64,000 nucleotides of DNA from Cephalotrichum gorgonifer (GCA_900312665.1 ONZQ02000007.1:62001-126000), one strand, 5' to 3'. Counted from the stretch's first letter, positions 1 to 11,204 are shown. The notes: generated by a model from the letters alone, not told the origin. Numbers and translations are program-made.

Positions 1-1339
1 GCAGCACAGCTTATCCTCCGCTATGAGAGCCAGCGTGGGGTGTTGGACGATGGAGGGGCCGGCAACTTCTAGCGCGACATGAATTATGCGCAGAGCCATT
101 ATCCTCATGCTATCCGTGTGCTGGAGGTCGTTGGGGTCTAGGAAGCTCACGAGGACCCTGAAGAGCTCTTTAATACTCGGTAGAGAATATGGGCGTAGGT
201 CAACCGAATCCGGCCTGTCTAGTGCGCTGACGGAATCCGGTCCATCTCCCTCCGAGCTACCTTCGGACGCCTCGCTCGACGCGTCATCGGGGGCCTGCCC
301 GGCCTGGGGAGGCTGGCTAGCCTCGGGTGTATCCGGGCCTGTCGAAGGGGGAGCGGCGCCTATCGTAGAAGCAACGGGATCGATCATGGTATCGATTTCA
401 CCATTATGCCTCTCCAACGCAGTCGTGTCCTCGCGGGCATCAAGGTCTAGATGCTTAATGTCTTCGAAGATGATTTGGCACATGCGGACCATGGATGCCT
501 CGGCCGTTTGGCGCAGGACCGGAGAGAATCTGGGTTGGGAGCAGATAGCTAGCCCGCGGCCCATCATGTCACAGACGCTCTCGTCGCTTAGGATATCCCC
601 CCCAGGTCCCGATAGCATGTATTCCATGAGGTTCAGGATCATCAGCAGGACGACCTCCATCTGGCCCGAGTCGCTGAACTGGCAGTGGGTCAACGCAGCG
701 GACAGTGACTGCATGGCCAGGGCGAATCGAGGCGAGCCGGGGCATATGAAGCCATAAGATAGGAACTTTCTTAGCGCGCCGAGGGCGAGGATGGTGATGG
801 GGGCAGCGGTGCCCTTTGTTCGGAGAATCTGGAGGAAGGGCTGTAGAAGGTCGAGGGCATCGAAGGTCTGAATGTCTATTCACAAGCGATGTTAGTACCA
901 TACCCGACCGGCCTCGGAGAAGGGGGGGGGGGGCTTGTGTCCAACCTTTGGTCCCCGAAAGATCGTATCGTAGCTTCCCGAAGCTAGCTATAAGGGGGTT
1001 GTCTTGGACGCTCATCCCTCTGCTCCCTCTCAGACCCCATCGATTCGTAAGGCCCACCTGCTGGCCCTCATTCTCAGAGCCCGCATCCGTACTCCGCTTC
1101 CAGATGCCCGAGCCAACACCTGCAGAGCCGAGAGCTGTGTTTGGGTTGGTCCCCAGGATGGCCGATACGGTCGTGTGTGGCGACGGAATACGCTTCCGGA
1201 TTTCGGTCGTAATCGAGACGCATTCAGAGATAACCAGTGAAACAGGGTCGACTGCAACGGACACGGGCCGGCTGCGATATTGCATGCGAGCGGAGACCGG
1301 TGGCTCTCGAGGCCCCGGAGAGGGTTGATTCGAGTACAT
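1..1339 (-). CDS. GEA2: Arf guanine-nucleotide exchange factor GEA1/GEA2 (GBF1 family), 5' part, runs off the left edge
   Basis: Large Sec7-family exchange factor that activates Arf GTPases on Golgi membranes for COPI vesicle formation. Only the N-terminal part is here. Exon 1 (1339-946) contains VDPVSLVISECVSITTEIRK and a GLRGSRGMSVQDNPLIASF segment; exon 2 (875 to the edge) holds the DCB-like part with MEYMLSGPGGDILSDESVCD and RIMALRIIHVALEVAGPSI, characteristic of fungal GBF1 homologues. The intron (945-876, 70 nt) has a TACTAAC branch site, ends in AG, joins at phase 1 and carries a 12-base C tract in the sense strand. The first in-frame ATG is at 1339; the longer open frame upstream starts only at a TTG. 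The Sec7 catalytic domain would lie beyond base 1 and is not visible. Family assignment is secure; GEA1 versus GEA2 cannot be separated, as moulds usually have one copy. Confidence 0.9.
922..933. repeat. 12-base G homopolymer (poly-C in the sense strand of the GEA intron)
   Basis: Uninterrupted run of 12 G inside the intron 945-876. It is one of several G/C runs of 11 or more bases in introns and intergenic DNA of this window. Confidence 0.95.
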
Positions 1340-1935
1340 GTTGGAGGATGCGGGTCTCGTCGCCCACCGGGTCAAGGAAACGGACGGGTGGGTGGAGGCC
1401 AACCAAGCTTAGGTTGCCGTCCTTTAACACATCCGTTCAGCAAAGGTAGGGGGAGGGCTAGCACACGGGAGTGCTGCGTAGGAAGGGGCGGTCGGATGGC
1501 GTACTAGCTTTCTGGCGTGTATTCCGCGTGGGTGGATTTGCGACTTGGACAGGTCGCGAATATGGGGTAGGTAGAACGAGGAAAAGGACACTGATACCAC
1601 GCAGCACAGCTTGCCCGATTGACCATTTACTATCGTATGCCCCACTTGGTCCCCTTATAAGTCGGGCATTATTGGCTACCAAGGACAGGGCCTTGGCGGT
1701 CTGGGCGCCAACTGTTCCCAGACGGCGCATGATTTTAGCAACACAACACCAGCGCTAGTGGCATGTGATACAAACACCGGCCGTAGGGACTACTTGCGAT
1801 GTCATGTTCTATTACAATATGATGTCCCCCGTTACCGATTTCCCACCTGCCCATTACTATACATAAGTGACCAATACCGAGATGCACTTCACCTCGTCAC
1901 ATCTTTTTTATCCTGCAAACTAAGCCTCGCCCCAA
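1340..1935. other. Intergenic: GEA upstream region and ANP1 3' flank
   Basis: About 0.6 kb between the start of GEA and the stop of ANP1, both on the minus strand. Overlapping small open frames occur on both strands but none shows a recognisable motif or splice pattern. It should hold the GEA promoter; no clear TATA element was seen. Confidence 0.6.
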
Positions 1936-3533
1936 TCATTGCCCGCCAGCACCGGCAGGTCGGGGAGCAGAGTCGGCCGCCTTGTGTTTATCCTGGTTCG
2001 CCAGCTGCTGCATGCCGGTTTTATCCTGTTCCCACTGAATGTTTGGATCGCCGAACTCTTCCTTGAGCTTCTTCGCCCATTCCACCTTCATCTGCTCCGC
2101 CTTTTCGCGACCGAGCCTCTCCTGTTCCATTTCCTATCATCTGTTAGTTCAAGAGCGCCGGTGAATGCCGGTTCACGCGTAGCTCACCTCCATGCGTCGA
2201 ATATCATCAACGCTAGGCTCGTATAGATGCCAGATGGTGTAGTGAGGTAGTCCGACAACGGAAAAGCCCATGCGCTTTGCCATCTAGGAACCGGTCGGTT
2301 AGCATCCTGGTCCGGGAAAAACAAGGGAAAGGAGGGGTTTGGTAACGGTTATTCTCCTTACCTTTCCGAATCCCTCCGTCTCGGCGTGCTTCTCGAAGCT
2401 AAATGCCGGGAAATGACCGCCCGCCCGGAATACGCGCGCCTTTGCGAGTATACTGACACCTCCGACGCCGTCGATTTCCATTTCGATATCCGGGTCGCCG
2501 AATGGGTCTCGAAGGTAGGCAAGGTGAGGTCTCCAAGTGGCATACTCCGCGTATCCCTCCACAATGACGGCATCCTCGTCCAGGGTATCGGCCAAGGCCA
2601 GGGCAGTTTCAGACTCTTGCCACGAGTTTAGGTCGTACGGCTGTTCTCCACCCAGCCAATCCGGAAGCGGGCGCCATACATCTAGCGCCGAGTAAGTATA
2701 ATGGGAAGGGGGAGACGGTTAGGGTATTTGCACTTACTGGGGACAATGATATCTTTGTTATGTCTCATAAGATCCTCGAGGATGGTAAACGGCGCCGTTT
2801 CGACATCCACGTCCCTCCAATACACCCAGGAGTGGTACGGACGTAGGGTCGCGCTCAAAAGCCAGTTCCTCGCCTGGGCCATAAGCTTCCTCCTGCTCGC
2901 CTGGGCTGCGAAGCCATGGCGGCTCTCCACATCCTGATTCACCTTCTGGCCGAAATCCTTCTCGATAATGGAAACCTCGCCAAAGTGCTGCTTTGGATCG
3001 TCGTCCGCCTGGATCTCTTCGAGGGTCTCGGCGAGGAGATTAAGTGTATTATCCTTCGAATCGGAGACAAGGAACGCAAGGTCGATGAGGTGGTGCGGAT
3101 ACGTGAAGTTACGGAGGTGTGAGAAAAACATGGGCAGGTGGGCTTGGGCATCGCGCAACGGGACGCAGAAGAGGATGCGCTCCTCCCGTTCCCACCCACG
3201 GGCAGTCCCCTGCGCATTTCCGAGGTCGTAGTAGCTGATGGAGTCTAGCTGGGCATCGCCCGCGGCGGAGAAGACCCCGAGGGATATGACGGAGGCGACA
3301 GACGCTCGCGGCCAGATAAAATACGCAAATGCGGCCACCCCGATAAGGCCGAGTAGGATTCTGTTCAGGAGGCTTCGACGATGGCGGAGGGCAGTGGTGG
3401 ATGACCGGGGTTGGAAGCTAGGAAACGAAGACGTCAGCGATGACATACCAGTCGACTCTAGACATTGGGGAATCCGCAACGTACCTGTGAGGGGAGATGT
3501 CAAAGGTGTTTGTTCGAGGGTAGCCATTGGCAT
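1936..3533 (-). CDS. ANP1: Anp1-type alpha-1,6-mannosyltransferase subunit of mannan polymerase II
   Basis: Golgi type II membrane glycosyltransferase (Anp1/Mnn9/Van1 family) that extends the N-glycan outer-chain mannan backbone in a complex with Mnn9. Four exons (3533-2738, 2681-2362, 2283-2188, 2133-1936) give 469 residues. The short cytoplasmic tail is followed by a membrane anchor (about residues 60-80, LLNRILLGLIGVAAFAYFIW), a short stem and the catalytic domain, with ERILFCVPLRDA, FGQKVNQDVESRHGFAAQ and the acidic WRDVDVET metal/nucleotide-sugar motif (DxD type). The C-terminus is charged and helical (MEQERLGREKAEQM). Introns 2737-2682, 2361-2284 and 2187-2134 have GT/AG ends and restore the frame. 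An apparent intron near 3484-3418 was rejected because splicing it would break the frame; the exact N-terminus (ATG 3533 or a downstream ATG in MSSLTSSF) remains open. The start lies 1.9 kb from divergent MTR3. Confidence 0.92.
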
Positions 3534-5408
3534 ATGCAGTCGGTTGATGCGGTGGCATCTTGGCGGTATTAGATGAGAAAGTGCAGGAGTCCGAACGTAG
3601 TATTCACTCCTGGCTCTCCTACAGCCAGGCCGGCGGCCGCTCAGTGTTTAGATAAATCAGTCGCACGTCGCCGTTGGTGTCCGAAATTAAGAAAGTTCTC
3701 AGCCTGGGTCATCGGTCATCGGTGCATGCATGCAGGCATGTCTAATAGTCGCAAAAGAAAGGGCCGTCAATGCAGTGGGTGGAGGTGAAACTTCGCAGTT
3801 ACGTCGAGTCGAGACACCTACGACCCATGCCTCCAGTTGTCGTCCCAGACAGGGCAGGTCCATTTTTCTAGAGGACGTCACAGCAGAAGGGAGCGGACAG
3901 GTCCACCCATTCGCCACCCCTGAGCTCGGCTCCACTTGCCATCCGGCAGTGCACACAGGTAAACTGAGGCGCGTCACCACCCGCCAGCACTAGGCGTCAC
4001 GGAGTGTATGGAGTTGTTTGTCACGTGATAGTACTTCCTCTGTCTCTGTTCTGTTGGAATATGAAACATGTAAACCCCCCCCCCCCCGAAACAATACGAC
4101 GACTTGTAAGTGCCCCGCCGGGTGGGTTAATACAACCAGGTTAGGTTGATCACAATCTGAGTCCACGGAGGGTACTAAGTCTAATAAGTGGTGGATTCCC
4201 AAGGTGATCGAGCATCGTCCAATGAAGGGTGGAGCACGTCGTTCGCCCTGTTCATAATTTCTCTGGGGCGGCCTCATGCTGTTCATCAGTCGTTCGACGC
4301 ACACTTCCCTCGGATCAGGGACGCTGCCAGGGGTAGTCACTACGAAGCTTCGTGCGGCAATCATCAGGACGCTCAGGGTATGAAGAGTTCATAGCAATAC
4401 GATAGGTGCAATCTCCGTTGCCCACGCTAGGCAGATATTCACACGTAACAAAGGCACGGGAAGACGACGGAGGTACGAAGGTGGAGAGAAGAACAAGCAA
4501 TATATTAATGAAACAAACTGTCTACGGGCCTTGATTAAAGGCACAATCTTACTCTGGGCGGGCGTACTGAAACGCGGCTCCAAACAGAGAAATGGGTGAG
4601 GCAGTCTAACGTGGACATCAAGAAGCAGGGTAAAGCTCGCTGTGGCCTTAACGCCAATAAACCTACTGCTACAACACTGGTCAGCGAGAGATTCTGAAAG
4701 AAACAGGTGCCACGACTTGTGTGTTGGAATTGGGGCGTCAGAAGTTTTTGGTATAATGGTTGGCTTCATGGGGTATCAGAAGCAGAACTGGAAAAAGTGG
4801 TTCATCTTTTGCAGTGTAGTGTGTGTGCGCATGTATCTCCGGCTGCATACTTACAGTATCGTTAGAAAACAAGTGCGCACCTAAGTGCGCGTTAAGAAAG
4901 ACAAAATCTATCGTGCCAAGTTAGCTCGAGGCTCGAGTTTTCGAAATCATGGACGCGGTGAAAAACGATGGAACTTCAGATGGTAGTGCATGTGTTCATG
5001 GCTCAGGAGATCGCCAGAATCTTGTGGAAACAAATTCATCATGTCGGAGGCATGAAGACTTGCTCTCTCGAGCAAGGCATCGGATTTGGGCCACTTACCA
5101 TAGGAAATGTTGTGTGTGAGATGCTCATGGTTGAGGATGAAGAGAAAAGAAATTTCTGCGGACGATGCTTCGGTTTTAATAGTCAACAAATATCTTGGTT
5201 AACCAGCTTTATGCATGAGGCATATCCTATATAACGATACACCCGATAGTATTCATAGATCGTATTGTTACTATAGGTATGCATGTATGCCCCTCTAGTC
5301 AAAGAAGTAGCCCCACTTTCCGAATCTTTGCGACTTGAAGGCTCCCAAAATTTAAGAGGCTATACAAAACGTCAAGAATCGCTGTATCCCACATGGGACC
5401 GCCAAACC
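3534..5408. other. Intergenic: divergent ANP1/MTR3 promoter region (1.9 kb)
   Basis: No supportable gene. The stretch holds a 13-C homopolymer at 4075-4087 and is AT-richer towards 4500-5300. Short open frames exist on both strands but show no homology that I recognise and no plausible splice chain. Upstream ATGs at 5283 and nearby are in the MTR3 leader and read in the MTR3 frame without a stop, but the conserved family N-terminus begins at 5409. Confidence 0.6.
4075..4087. repeat. 13-base C homopolymer
   Basis: Uninterrupted poly-C in the intergenic DNA between ANP1 and MTR3. Confidence 0.95.
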
Positions 5409-6333
5409 ATGGCCGATAGACGGAGAATCAATGGACCGCCGGGTGCGACCCGAGCCCCAGTTTTCAGGGACGTTCCCTCGGCGCTACCCGCCCGGACGAG
5501 GCCAGCCAATGCTGCCAGAGGAGTTTGTGAGTCCCGAGAAGATGCCTACGCCCCTACAACGGATGACAGTGCTGACCACCTGGGAACGGGCAGTCCTCAA
5601 GACGGGTGTAACGCCCTCCGCCTCCGGATCAGCATATCTGGAGTTCGCTGCCCCGCCGAGCGCGACAAATAGCAGCGCAACAAGCGGGATGAAACTCACA
5701 TGCACGGTCCACGGCCCACGCGCGCTTCCGAGATCGAGTCCATTCTCCCCTCACCTTGTCCTAACGACGCACGTTAAGTTCGCACCCTTCGCCACACGCC
5801 AACGACGGGGATACGTCCGCGACACTAGCGAGCGCGATCTCAGCGTCCACCTAGAGACGGCGCTTCGAGCAGCCGTTCTCGCAGACCGGTGGCCGAAGAG
5901 CGGAGTGGATGTCATCGTCACCATCGTTGAGGGTGACTACGAGGCCTACGCGTCACAGTCCGGGAGAGACGAGACATGGGATTTGATGAATGTCCTTGGG
6001 GCGTGTATCACCGTGGCGTCGGCGGCAGTCATTGACGCTGGGATCGACTGTATAGACTCTGTGACTGGGGGAGTAGCAGCGTTTGTCTCATCGGACACGG
6101 ACGACACTCCAGTCATCATACTGGATCCAGCGCTGTCAGAGTCGCCCGAGGTACTAGCAGCCTGCTGTGTTGCGTACCTACCGTCTCGGGATGAGATCAG
6201 TGCAGTCTGGCTCAAGGGCCAGCTCCCGTCGTCAGATTCTACTGCAAATCTTCGATTAATAGGTATGGCCACTCAGGCCGCCAAAGGGATCAGCCAACCC
6301 CTCTTGGGAGGTCTCTCAGAGTGCCTCTCATAG
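5409..6333 (+). CDS. MTR3: Exosome complex core subunit Mtr3 (RNase PH-like)
   Basis: One of the six catalytically inert RNase PH-like subunits of the RNA exosome ring, needed for 3' processing and decay of rRNA and mRNA in nucleus and cytoplasm. The start MADRRRINGPPGATRAPVF is the conserved fungal Mtr3 N-terminus. The frame changes at an intron (5527-5593, 67 nt, GTGAGT donor, CAG acceptor), joining ARGV to FLKTGVTPSASGSAYLE. Exon 2 carries the RNase PH fold: KLTCTVHGPRALPRS, FAPFATRQRRGYVRD, LETALRAAVLADRWPKSGVD and the second domain from about residue 180 (LMNVLGACITVASAAVID). The product is 285 residues, the usual size. The long frame upstream of 5409 lacks conservation, so I chose 5409. 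Confidence 0.95.
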
Positions 6334-6900
6334 CCTAGCCTATAAAGAGGAAAGATAATTGAGGGGTGTGTTTTTATGACTTGACTTTGTGTCCCCGTGG
6401 GGGGGGGGGGTGACGTCACGCTGGTGAGGCCCGAAATTATTCCTCGTTCACGACTCGGGTCCACGACTTGGGCGGCACCGTATGTAAACAATTCTTGTCA
6501 CTGTAGCCCGACCGACCGACCACTAATTATTATTATCGTACAAGTAGTGAGGCGGCCAGGCAGGCCGCCCCTCCCTTCTCTTTCCTCCCTCCCCGCCTCC
6601 ACATACGCCGCCAAACTGGAACAGTCGGTAAGGTGGGGAGACTAATCTCAGGGATACCTGCCGCCGATGTCGTAATAATAACCCCAGCCATTCTTGCCAT
6701 TCCTGCAGCGACGAAGCACATTCCCTCTCTGTAGCCAACCGGCCCCCAATATCCGATTCCCCCCTCTCTCTCTATCACCGCAGAATCAAATGATCGAGTC
6801 CGCGCCATGAGCACCCTCGTCTCATCCGCCTAGTCGATATATATCAGCCCGGACCCCCGTTTGCACTGCTGCTAGGGGTAGGACGCAACTTTCGGTAGCC
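6334..6900. other. Intergenic: MTR3 3' flank and promoter of the Asi-like gene
   Basis: Holds a 12-G run (6399-6410) joined directly to a perfect TGACGTCA palindrome (6411-6418) and C/T-rich DNA from about 6560 to 6620. No gene seen. Confidence 0.6.
6411..6418. promoter_or_regulatory. CRE-like palindrome TGACGTCA
   Basis: Perfect 8-bp ATF/CREB consensus site 483 bases upstream of the ATG at 6901, directly after a 12-G run. Fungal ATF/CREB-type bZIP factors bind this core. Function here is inferred from the motif only; an 8-mer can also occur by chance in 64 kb. Confidence 0.4.
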
Positions 6901-9774
6901 ATGTCTCACAGCTCCGATGCCTCCGACATTGGCCCGCCGCCGGGGCCGTTTGGCGGGTGGCAGAATATCACTACCTGGACTGCGCAGCAATTCATATCTG
7001 TGGTCAATGTATCTAAGCACGTGCCCTCCTTCGACAACCTGATCTGGGCTGGCCCGCGAATGGTGCGGAAACTCGGCGCCTTCATGCTTTTCGCTGAGGG
7101 CATCGACGGGCTTGGCCCCAGCACCATGTCGGGCGCTTCCGAGCCCAACGGTCAAGAGCTTGGCGGGATGGCGACATCAACCATCGCGGGTGATACTGGC
7201 ACCCCGTCAGCCGTCCCCATTACCGCCAACGTCACGGCCGCAGGCTCGAGGCTCCAGGTCGAAGGATCCAGGGGGTTCGGCAGCGTCTTTAGCTATGCCA
7301 CCAGCAAATGGGCCCTCTGCTGCATTGCCATGGCGATCATCCTGAACCGAGCATACATATTTGCCGCAACCAGGCGAAGACTGGCGCTTCCGTGGCAGAT
7401 CAAGCTCGTGATACGCGGCGCCCCCTTGCTCCTACTTGCGATGCATGCCCGACAGCTGCTTCAATCTTTGCAGTGCCAGACCTCCACCGAGTTCGCCAGC
7501 CTGCGTTGGGGCGACCCAAACAAGAGCTCCGACCTGATGTTCGCCTATCCCAACAGCTTCCTGCACGGCCTGAGCTCCTTTCTTCTGTTTAACGCTTCGG
7601 ATCGTGACTCTTGCCTCTCGGTGAAGATGATTCCAGCAAACTTCGAGGCGAGCTCCGGCCCTGACGATATCAGAGGGTCGCTCTCCATCCTCTGGCCCCT
7701 CTTTGGCACCTTCTGCCTTGGCCAGCTTGTCGAGACTATCATCTGCGCGGTCGAAGGCAGACCCCTCACGGCGGAAACTGGCATGACCCTCTTCGAACAC
7801 TCCTTGGCCTTCGCGGAGGCCGACGCTGCCATTGGCAGCCAGCTCGGCTCGGGCGTCTCCACCTCTGCCGGCGCGAGGACGTCCTCGTCTGCCGTGCAGC
7901 TAGCCATACCCATCAGCCGGTCCATGATTATGTCTAGAGTTAACACTCCGCCAGAGGTCCTCCTCGTGGCCTTCCTATCTACTATGGCCCACATCACGAG
8001 CCATACTCTTGGCGTCTTCAACCTCCAGCCGAGGTTCCGCCTCGCGAGCACCGCGGTCTGGGGTCTCAGTTTCATGGCTAGTATTTTCTGGAGTGTGGTC
8101 ACGTTCTCCCTTGACGCCACGGAGAGTCAAAGCTTAATGCGCTTTCCCACCGTCTGCGTCATTGGGTTTATACCGCACGTCCTCGTCCTTTCTGGGATAC
8201 TGGTCTGCGTTTCGATTTACGGATTTGCGCTCGGCCTATCCGCACTCGCGCCTCCGCCCGGCCAGGAGGGCCTGCAGTCTACAATACGGCAACGGTTAGC
8301 TCAAGCCCAGGCCAATTTGCAGGCCAGTATCTCGTTTTCCGACCTACGGATCACGCGTGAGATGGATTTCTACACTGCGTTGCTCAAGGCAGGTTTCGGC
8401 GCGATCAGCCTTGCTAGCGAGGCGGTTTACCTAAATGAGGACTCGAACGTCGCTACGCCCAACAACACCTGGCTTGAGGAAAGACGCATCCAGCAACTGG
8501 AGGAATTTCAGGAGCAGTGGTCCACGAGGTTCGGGGACGGATCTGGGGACCCCTTTACATCAGGCACCACGCCCTTCCCGCAGCAGGGCGCCTCCCGCTC
8601 TCGATACCGCAATGGATTTGCACACGAGCGGCCGGTGCAAAAGGCCCAGAAACGGCGTCCTGGTGTTGACCGGATTCGGGGAGACGGGGTAGGCGCGGCG
8701 GTTAGAAGCGCACGATGGCTACTTGCGGTGGATTACGTGCTAAACATTAATCGTGTCTTGTTTAAGGTTTGGATCATGGCCATTCTCAGGGGCCTGGAGA
8801 AGCTGGGGATAAGATCGCGACCGTCGTGGCTGCTGAGGTGGACACGGAACCCCAAGATGTCTGCCAGTGATGAGAAGCGGGCCGCGCGGACGAGTGGGAG
8901 CGCCGTCACCGAAGACACTTCACCCATGATACCCGGATTCCGGGTTCGTCGGAGTGACAAAGTCGACGTAGAAGCAGAGCTCAGAGCACACATTCAGTCC
9001 GGTAACACGGCAGCCGGGGTTGTGGACGAGGAGGACCTGGACACCAAGCTCTACGACTGGTGGCTTAATGGCCGGGCGTGGGGCTCGGTAGACCGGAGTG
9101 GCGACTATGCCGCTAGCGAGGGGGGCAGCGATGCCGACGCCACGAGTGACATCTCAGTAAACACGGCGGACGACGACGAGGGCGATTGGGAGGACGAGGT
9201 GGACGACCGCCCATCTCGGATATCACCATACCCAGCCAGAGATACAAGCCCCATCCTCGACACGCCGATACAAGCGTCGGATCTCGCCAGGCTTCTACGG
9301 CCAGCAAATCAGGAGGAACAAGACGAAGCCGATACGCTCTGCGCGCATCTAGCCAGCGACGAGATACTGACGAGGTCCAGGTATCAACGAGTTAAGCGGC
9401 TACAGTTGGCTCGTGTTCTCGCCACCGGACCCCCAGGAAAGGCATACCCGAACATCCCCCTCCGTCCCGCGAAGCTTACGCACCACGAAGAGGCCAGGCT
9501 TCTGGAGCAGATCCTGATCTCCAGGCGAGAACCCACGGCAGCGTCGTCGTCGACCCAGAACCTCGACTCGTGGGCAACGGGGGCATCGGGACTGGGCCCG
9601 GGAGGACCGCAATGCGTTGTCTGCCAGACTACGCCGAGGACCATCATCGTATGGCCGTGCCGTTGCCTCTCTCTTTGCGACGACTGCCGTGTGGCCTTGG
9701 CCATGAATAACTTCGACAGATGCGTTTGTTGTAGGAGAGAAGTGAGCAGCTTCAGCAGGATTTACGTGCCGTAA
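6901..9774 (+). CDS. Asi1/Asi3-like multi-pass membrane RING E3 ubiquitin ligase
   Basis: Intronless, 957 residues. About six hydrophobic segments are visible (near 139-157, 169-187, 258-283, 350-370, 382-403 and 415-447), followed by a long acidic, serine-rich region (about 690-800, with a DADATSDISVNTADDDEGDWED-like stretch) and a C-terminal RING from residue 905. The RING reads CVVC, then WPCRCLSLCDDC and CVCC: all eight ligands can be cysteine, with Cys at the usual His position. This arrangement (membrane domain plus extreme C-terminal Cys-rich RING with WPCRC) matches yeast Asi1/Asi3, inner nuclear membrane ligases that degrade mislocalised membrane proteins and latent Stp transcription factors. 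Nuclear-membrane location and substrates are inferred from the family. Start ATG 6901 is preceded by a 12-G run and a CRE-like site. It is not possible to say whether it equals Asi1 or Asi3. Confidence 0.82.
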   Translation: MSHSSDASDIGPPPGPFGGWQNITTWTAQQFISVVNVSKHVPSFDNLIWAGPRMVRKLGAFMLFAEGIDGLGPSTMSGASEPNGQELGGMATSTIAGDTGTPSAVPITANVTAAGSRLQVEGSRGFGSVFSYATSKWALCCIAMAIILNRAYIFAATRRRLALPWQIKLVIRGAPLLLLAMHARQLLQSLQCQTSTEFASLRWGDPNKSSDLMFAYPNSFLHGLSSFLLFNASDRDSCLSVKMIPANFEASSGPDDIRGSLSILWPLFGTFCLGQLVETIICAVEGRPLTAETGMTLFEHSLAFAEADAAIGSQLGSGVSTSAGARTSSSAVQLAIPISRSMIMSRVNTPPEVLLVAFLSTMAHITSHTLGVFNLQPRFRLASTAVWGLSFMASIFWSVVTFSLDATESQSLMRFPTVCVIGFIPHVLVLSGILVCVSIYGFALGLSALAPPPGQEGLQSTIRQRLAQAQANLQASISFSDLRITREMDFYTALLKAGFGAISLASEAVYLNEDSNVATPNNTWLEERRIQQLEEFQEQWSTRFGDGSGDPFTSGTTPFPQQGASRSRYRNGFAHERPVQKAQKRRPGVDRIRGDGVGAAVRSARWLLAVDYVLNINRVLFKVWIMAILRGLEKLGIRSRPSWLLRWTRNPKMSASDEKRAARTSGSAVTEDTSPMIPGFRVRRSDKVDVEAELRAHIQSGNTAAGVVDEEDLDTKLYDWWLNGRAWGSVDRSGDYAASEGGSDADATSDISVNTADDDEGDWEDEVDDRPSRISPYPARDTSPILDTPIQASDLARLLRPANQEEQDEADTLCAHLASDEILTRSRYQRVKRLQLARVLATGPPGKAYPNIPLRPAKLTHHEEARLLEQILISRREPTAASSSTQNLDSWATGASGLGPGGPQCVVCQTTPRTIIVWPCRCLSLCDDCRVALAMNNFDRCVCCRREVSSFSRIYVP

Positions 9775-9895
9775 AAGGCAGGTGAGATTCAGCGCAAGGT
9801 AGCAATATAATTTGTATATTTGTTCATTAGAATCTGATTTAAAACCAACTCGTGCTTCCCCTGTTCATATAAACGCGTGTGTAGCCACGTCACAC

Positions 9896-10750
9896 TCACA
9901 TCCCCGCCCACTCAACACAGAAGACTCGAACAGTGGGGTCCGGGTGGGAAGATGTGGAGGGGTCTTCGCCCCCGGCCAGGAATCCCTTTTTTACGGCGGT
10001 GCTCAGCCGGCCTGCACCGACCAGGTCTAGTAGTGGGACCTCTTCATCCCATTTATAGTCATTCGCAAGGTAGTGCGCATGGTACCGGAGAGGATCGCCC
10101 GGATAGACGCTGAGCTGGGCGCCGAAACGCAGCCCTGGGGTCATGAAGAACCCTTTACCGAGGAGGTACCTGTACGTTGGGCTGCAACGCGATGCATCAT
10201 GGCACGGCACCGTCACCGGGATGTTTCCAACCGCTGTCGGCGTGACAGAGCAAGAGGGGGCGCGTATAGTGGCATTGCTCGTGCCGGGCGACGGGCCATT
10301 ATTTGCTTGCGTCAAATGCGACAAAGCATCATCGGCTGGCGGGTGCGGGTTGTGGGAAGTGCCCTGGACGGAGCTTCTGGTGAGCTCTGATGCTGAGAGT
10401 TTCTCTTCCAATTGCCCGCGCATAGCCCTCTCCACAGCATGCCTTTTCAACCTGAGGGATTCCTGGTAGCGCTGCCTCACGGGGTTCCCAGGCTCCCGGA
10501 CAAGGGACAGCTGCATCTGTGTCTCATCCCGTACTACAGCTACGCCAGCTTCGACAAGTATCGTGGCATCCTCCGACCTAAGCTCGACGGGAGCGCCCAT
10601 GAAGACATTCTGGGTCGGGCTCTGGGGCACGGTCCCGGTTAGTACACCACACAGCCCATGATGCCGCCGCAAGATGGCGATGTGTTGGTGGTCGAAGACG
10701 AGATATCGCCCCGCAATGCGTGATATGTGCACTTGTTCGGGGGCACCCAT
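9896..10750 (-). CDS. SEN34: tRNA-splicing endonuclease catalytic subunit Sen34
   Basis: Catalytic subunit of the heterotetrameric SEN endonuclease, which cuts the 3' splice site of intron-containing pre-tRNAs. Single exon, 284 residues. The N-terminal half has the Sen34 beta-rich domain (RYLVFDHQHIAILRRHHGLCG). The linker (about 85-190) is charged, then Ser/Pro-rich. The C-terminal nuclease domain (about 192-284) includes the typical GLRFGAQLSVYPGDPLRYHA block. Putative catalytic triad: Tyr216 in VYPGD, His224 in LRYH and a lysine at 254/255 in STAVKKGF, in the order known for the family. Transcribed from ATG 10750; the stop is 121 nt from that of the Asi-like gene, so the two are convergent. 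Confidence 0.95.
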   Translation of the reverse strand: MGAPEQVHISRIAGRYLVFDHQHIAILRRHHGLCGVLTGTVPQSPTQNVFMGAPVELRSEDATILVEAGVAVVRDETQMQLSLVREPGNPVRQRYQESLRLKRHAVERAMRGQLEEKLSASELTRSSVQGTSHNPHPPADDALSHLTQANNGPSPGTSNATIRAPSCSVTPTAVGNIPVTVPCHDASRCSPTYRYLLGKGFFMTPGLRFGAQLSVYPGDPLRYHAHYLANDYKWDEEVPLLDLVGAGRLSTAVKKGFLAGGEDPSTSSHPDPTVRVFCVEWAGM

Positions 10751-11204
10751 CGCTCAGGAAGGTAATTTCATCTAACAAGAGAAGTCCACGTTAGCCAAAA
10801 TGAACAGGGCAAGTCGCGGAGTCTGCTCTCAGTCAAGTTCAAAAGTGAATTGGGTAAGGTCATTAATAACACAGTGAAAGGTTTATCAACACGTAAGTTT
10901 CAGTGGATTGACAGATAATTGAGATAATCATATACCCGGTGAATTGAAGAGAGAGCAGAATATAGGTGGAGGGTGATACTAACCTTCCCAAGATGCATGG
11001 GGCACGGAAAATCCGAGTGTTCGAGGAGAAAATCCCAAGCTGCTCGGTATTTGTGTGTTTTGTAGGGAGTAAAAGTTTTCTGGATCGGTTTCCATTTCGA
11101 TGGTTTTGTAGGTAGGGCGGACCCCACTCTAATTCCGATACTTGCATATTTGCGGGATACTTAGTACATTAGACGTACCCGCTCGACGTGTGAACCACAG
11201 TCTT
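10751..11204. other. Intergenic: SEN34 upstream region, ELP4 3' flank
   Basis: AT-richer DNA between two minus-strand genes; nothing beyond short overlapping open frames seen. Confidence 0.55.

Noticed and set aside
816..1328. Open frame (plus) opposite GEA
   Set aside because: Antisense shadow of the GEA exon with no own motif.
3418..3484. Apparent GT-AG intron in ANP1 exon 1
   Set aside because: Removing it shifts the frame into an early stop; the unspliced frame continues into the conserved protein.
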